Shown piece by piece: positions 4,713-7,881 of a DNA stretch of 7,881 nt (position 1 is its first letter; each line of letters opens with the position of its first letter). Under the pieces are notes generated by a model, which saw only the letters and a list, made by a program, of their open reading frames with translations, had not been told where the DNA came from and did no database searches. Source of the DNA: Pseudorhodobacter sp. GTDB taxonomy: Bacteria; Pseudomonadota; Alphaproteobacteria; Rhodobacterales; Rhodobacteraceae. The stretch covers positions 1 to 7,881 of the forward strand of contig JAHEDL010000095.1 of assembly GCA_024641255.1 (NCBI GenBank). The letters run 5' to 3'. The position numbers were made by a program, and so were the translations under genes.

Positions 4713-6547
4713 CGCCGGCCAAACAACCGTTCAATATCGTGCAGCTTCAATTCAACATAGGTCGGACGGCCGTGGTTACACTGACCCGAATGCGGCGTTG
4801 CTTCCATTTCGCGCAACAGCGCATTCATCTCTTCGGCGCGCATCTGCCGCCCCGACCGGATCGACCCATGGCAGGCCATCCGGCTTAGAATCGCCTCCAT
4901 CTTTGCCTGCAAACTTTGGCTTTGACCAAGGTCGGCCAATTCGTCCAACACATCGCGCAGCAGAGCAACCGCCGAAACATTGCCCAAAATCGCCGGGGTT
5001 TCCCGCACGGCAATGGCATGGCCGCCAAAGGCTTCGATGGTCAGCCCCAGCCGCGCCAGATCGTCGGCAGCTTCCAGCAACCGGGTTGCATCACTGGGCG
5101 AAAGCTCAACGATTTCCGGGATCAGCAGCGCTTGCGCCTTGATGCCAGTTTCCGCCATCTGCCGCTTCAACCGTTCGTAAACCAACCGCTCGTGTGCGGC
5201 GTGTTGGTCCACAATCACCATGCCGGTCGCGGTTTGCGCGATGATATAGTTTTCATGCACCTGCGCCCGCGCAGCACCCAACGGGTGATCGACCGCCTCA
5301 TTGGCCTGCGCCAGCGCCTCGACCCGCGCGGTCGGGGCTTCGGCAAAACCGCTGATCGGTTCGGGCGCCTGATAGGCAAAGGACCGCGACAGGCTTTGCT
5401 GGCTTGGCCGCTCCATCTGGTAAACCCTTGGATAGGCCAAGGGTGCCGCAGCCGGTTCTGGCCGCATTGCCGAAAGCGTCGCATCGGCAACCGTCGAACT
5501 GGCGCGGTGCCCGGCGTGGCTTAGCGCCGTGCGCAGCGCCGTAATAATCAGGCTGCGCGCCGCTTCTGGTTCACGAAAGCGCACCTCTGACTTTGCCGGA
5601 TGCACGTTCACATCCACCCGTTCGGGGTCGCAAATCAGGTTCAGCACTGCGGCTGGGTGGCGGTCACGCGACAGAAAGTCGTAATAGGCCACCCGCAGCG
5701 CCCCCAAAAGCTGTCGGTCCAACACCGGACGCCCGTTGACGAACACAAACTGCTGCACCGAAGAGCCGCGCGAATAGGTCGGCAATGCAGCATAGCCGGT
5801 CAGCCGCATCCCGTCGCGCTCCACATCAATCTGCAACGCGTTTTCCACGAAATCGCGGCCCAAAACTCCCGCCAGCCGGTCGTGCAACGCCGCAAAGAAA
5901 TCGCCCGACAGCGGGTCGGCGCGAAAAATCACCCGCGGCGCTTCGCCTTCGGTCACCTCTGACAAGGTGAATCCCACCTGCGGTTCAGCCATCGCCAAAC
6001 GCCGCACCACATCGGCAATCGCCTGTGCCTCTGCACGATCGGTGCGCAGAAATTTCAACCGCGCGGGCGTGGCGTAGAACAGATCGCGCAGTTCCACCAC
6101 CGTGCCCTTAACCGCCGCTGCAGGTCGCACGGGGCTAAGTTTGCCACCCGCAACCGTCAGGCTGGCGCCGTCATGGCCCTCGGCACGCGAGGTGATGGTC
6201 AGCCGCCCAACCGACCCAAGGCTGGCCAAAGCCTCACCACGAAAACCAAACGACCGGATGTTCAAAAGATCAGACCCGTCGATCTTCGACGTGGCGTGCC
6301 GCGCCACCGCCAAAGGCAGATCGTCGGGCGTCATGCCGCAGCCGTCATCGCTGACCCGGATCAGCACCTTGCCGCCTGCCGCGTAATCCACCGAAACCCG
6401 CCGCGCACCCGCATCCAGCGCGTTTTCGATCAACTCTTTCACCGCAGAGGCAGGCCGTTCCACCACCTCACCCGCAGCAATGCGGTTGATGGCAGATTCG
6501 TCCAGTTGCCGGATGATGGGCCGTATATTGGGGGCATGAAGCGTCAT
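4709..6547 (-). CDS. mutL: DNA mismatch repair protein MutL (endonuclease-type)
   Basis: This 612-aa cytosolic protein links MutS mismatch recognition to strand incision and excision. The N-terminal GHKL ATPase (about 15-340) has IAAGEVVERP (23-32), the catalytic Glu38 and Mg-binding Asn42 in ELIENALDAG, DDGCGM (67-72), ATSKI (85-89), FGFRGEAL (100-107) and DVNVHPAKSEVRF (312-324). A proline/alanine-rich linker covers about 345-425. The C-terminal domain carries the metal-dependent nicking motif DQHAAHERLVYE (447-458, DQHA-x2-E-x4-E). It also has QALLIP (472-477), resembling the beta-clamp-binding motif, ACHGSIRSG (558-566), CNHGRP (590-595) and the final F-G-R. This is the pattern of nicking MutL proteins in species without MutH. 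ATG 6547 lacks a strong ribosome binding site, but no better start precedes the conserved N-terminus. It follows the M16 gene by 45 bases. Confidence 0.96.
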   Translation of the reverse strand: MTLHAPNIRPIIRQLDESAINRIAAGEVVERPASAVKELIENALDAGARRVSVDYAAGGKVLIRVSDDGCGMTPDDLPLAVARHATSKIDGSDLLNIRSFGFRGEALASLGSVGRLTITSRAEGHDGASLTVAGGKLSPVRPAAAVKGTVVELRDLFYATPARLKFLRTDRAEAQAIADVVRRLAMAEPQVGFTLSEVTEGEAPRVIFRADPLSGDFFAALHDRLAGVLGRDFVENALQIDVERDGMRLTGYAALPTYSRGSSVQQFVFVNGRPVLDRQLLGALRVAYYDFLSRDRHPAAVLNLICDPERVDVNVHPAKSEVRFREPEAARSLIITALRTALSHAGHRASSTVADATLSAMRPEPAAAPLAYPRVYQMERPSQQSLSRSFAYQAPEPISGFAEAPTARVEALAQANEAVDHPLGAARAQVHENYIIAQTATGMVIVDQHAAHERLVYERLKRQMAETGIKAQALLIPEIVELSPSDATRLLEAADDLARLGLTIEAFGGHAIAVRETPAILGNVSAVALLRDVLDELADLGQSQSLQAKMEAILSRMACHGSIRSGRQMRAEEMNALLREMEATPHSGQCNHGRPTYVELKLHDIERLFGRR

Positions 6548-6592
6548 GCCCCCAGTTCTAGCAGGTCTGCAGGCCTTGGGCCACAGATTCGC

Positions 6593-7881
6593 TTATTCCG
6601 AAGCCACGCCCACCGGCTGCCCAACCACGATGAAATGCAGGTCATCCGGCTTGATCAACCGCGCCGCCACCCGCTTCACATCGGCAAGCGTTACCGCTTC
6701 AACCTTGGCATTGCGGGTCTTGGGATAGTCGGGCGGCAAGCCCAAATCCTGCATCCCCACCAAGATCGACGCGATGGTGTCATTGCCATCAAACCGCAAC
6801 GGATAGGCCCCGGTCATATAGGTCTTGGTGTCGTTCAACTCGGTTTCGGTCACGCCATTGGCGGCAACAGTCGCCCATTGATCGCGAATGACCTTGATCG
6901 CCTCGGCCACGTTTTCATTGCTGGCTTGAAACTGCCCCATCAGCGTTTCGGCGTGATCCCAAGCTGCAAGCGATGTGCCAATGCCATAGGTCAGCCCCCG
7001 CTTTTCGCGCACTTCGCTCATCAACCGCGCGCTGAACCGCCCGCCGCCGATGATTTCATTCAAGATCGCCGCCGCAAAGTAATCCGGATCATTGAACCGA
7101 ATACCACCCTGCCCAAACACCACCACCGACTGCGGGCCGGGGAAATCTTGCACCGTCACGCCCCCCTTCACCTGCAACTCGGCCCGGCCGGGTTGCGGTG
7201 CGCCGGTGGCAGGCAGGTCCGCCAACAGCGCGTCCAAAGCCGCGCCAAGCTCTGCGGGGGTAATATCACCCGCAGCCGCCACGGTAATCCGGTCGCGCGC
7301 GATGGTATCCTTGAACGCCGTCACCACATCATCGCGGGTCAGCGCGGTCACGCTATCAATCGTGCCTTCGCCATCCGTTCCGTACGGATGGTCGCCAAAA
7401 CTGCGCGCGCGCTCAAGATCGCTGGCAATCGCGCCGGGGTCTTTTGCATTCGACCGCAGCGTCGACAGCACCTGTTCGCGCACCCGATCCACCGCATCCT
7501 GATCAAAGCGCGGCACGGTCAGCGCATCATGCAACAACACCAAGGCCTGATCCCGGTTTTCGGTCAGGAAATGGCTGGAAACCGAAACCCCGTCCTGATC
7601 CGAATCAAAATGAAAGCTGGCAGCCAAGCCATCGCGGGCAGCGGCAAAGCCTTGGCTGTCCAACTTGCCCGACCCTTCTTCGATCAGGCCGGTCATCAGG
7701 TTCACCGCCCCACGCTTGCCTGCACGATCCAACGACGTGCCGCCCTTGAACCGCAGGCTCAGCGCGGTGAACGGAATCGAATGATCTTCAACCAGCCACG
7801 CCTTTATGCCGCCCGGCGAGGTCACTTCCTGAATGTTGATCTCGGCGCGCAGTGGCGTCGCCAAAGCCAACAGGAACAACG
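6593..7881 (-). CDS. M16 family peptidase-like protein lacking the zinc motif (5' end beyond window)
   Basis: At least 429 codons are present; the start lies past the right edge. The first visible residues are hydrophobic and end L-A-T-P-L-R-A before E-I, which looks like the end of a Sec signal peptide, so the protein is probably periplasmic. Numbering from base 7879, two M16 half-domains span about 15-200 and 235-420. Active M16 proteases carry H-x-x-E-H around residues 58-66, but here the segment reads A-V-N-L-M-T-G-L-I-E-E-G, so zinc coordination and catalysis should be lost. The C-terminal half keeps the partner-subunit signature: RLMSEVREKRGLTYGIG with Arg291 and Tyr298. This matches the non-catalytic member of a heterodimeric M16 pair, and such a partner is often encoded directly upstream, here outside the window. 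It precedes mutL by 45 bases in the same direction. Confidence 0.9.
   Translation of the reverse strand, partial: LFLLALATPLRAEINIQEVTSPGGIKAWLVEDHSIPFTALSLRFKGGTSLDRAGKRGAVNLMTGLIEEGSGKLDSQGFAAARDGLAASFHFDSDQDGVSVSSHFLTENRDQALVLLHDALTVPRFDQDAVDRVREQVLSTLRSNAKDPGAIASDLERARSFGDHPYGTDGEGTIDSVTALTRDDVVTAFKDTIARDRITVAAAGDITPAELGAALDALLADLPATGAPQPGRAELQVKGGVTVQDFPGPQSVVVFGQGGIRFNDPDYFAAAILNEIIGGGRFSARLMSEVREKRGLTYGIGTSLAAWDHAETLMGQFQASNENVAEAIKVIRDQWATVAANGVTETELNDTKTYMTGAYPLRFDGNDTIASILVGMQDLGLPPDYPKTRNAKVEAVTLADVKRVAARLIKPDDLHFIVVGQPVGVASE

Noticed and set aside
4140..4760. 206-codon plus-strand open frame opposite rmuC
   Set aside because: It is a shadow frame of the conserved rmuC gene, Gln/Arg/Leu-rich with no family features or ribosome binding site.
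7371..7391. Eight-base-pair perfect hairpin (CCATCCGT / ACGGATGG, five-base loop) in the M16 gene
   Set aside because: It encodes the H-P-Y-G stretch in the M16 gene. A stem of this length with a short loop is expected about once by chance in a window this size, so no function is claimed.
7877..7879. TTG at 7879 as the true start of the M16 gene
   Set aside because: Starting there leaves only a short hydrophobic stub of a signal peptide with no positively charged N-terminus and no visible ribosome binding site. The real start is most likely beyond the window edge.

Overview
The window looks like chromosomal DNA of an alphaproteobacterium, most likely Rhodobacterales/Rhodobacteraceae. It is GC-rich and densely packed. 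Its sigma/anti-sigma pair closely resembles RpoE-ChrR of Rhodobacter sphaeroides, its MutL is the endonuclease type used in lineages without MutH, and it carries a DUF1674 (SDHAF4-like) gene. This assignment comes from recognising the proteins, not from a database search. I see no tRNA, rRNA, CRISPR array, prophage, insertion sequence or island signature; the region reads as conserved core genome.

Layout, left to right. Positions 1-91 hold the last codons of dapB (+). A convergent 60-aa DUF1674/SDHAF4-like gene follows (107-289, -). Divergent from it is rsmB (357-1631, +), encoding the 16S rRNA m5C967 methyltransferase. A 213-base gap (1632-1844), the longest non-coding stretch, holds a hairpin and a very good candidate ECF11 (RpoE-type) autoregulatory promoter. 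It leads into the two-gene unit rpoE (1845-2381, +) and chrR (2393-3025, +), the singlet-oxygen-responsive sigma factor and its zinc anti-sigma factor. From 3028 to the right edge everything is on the minus strand. In transcription order these are an M16 peptidase homologue without its zinc motif (partial, 7881-6593), mutL (6547-4709), rmuC (4712-3537) and a HutD/Ves-family cupin-like gene (3540-3028). The last three are joined by 4-base ATGA stop/start overlaps.

How the genes work together. RpoE-ChrR is a self-contained regulatory switch: ChrR holds RpoE through its N-terminal zinc domain, and singlet oxygen or related stress releases it. The promoter upstream suggests positive autoregulation. 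MutL and RmuC form a genome-maintenance pair whose translation is probably coupled, with a HutD-like protein of unclear role carried at the end. chrR and the HutD gene converge with two bases between their stop codons, inside an imperfect hairpin that could terminate transcription from both sides.

I found no evidence for an undescribed multi-gene system. The observations most worth following are the predicted RpoE promoter and start codon, the catalytically dead M16 half, the mutL-rmuC-hutD coupling, the hairpin over the convergent stops, and a 16-base perfect palindrome inside rsmB.
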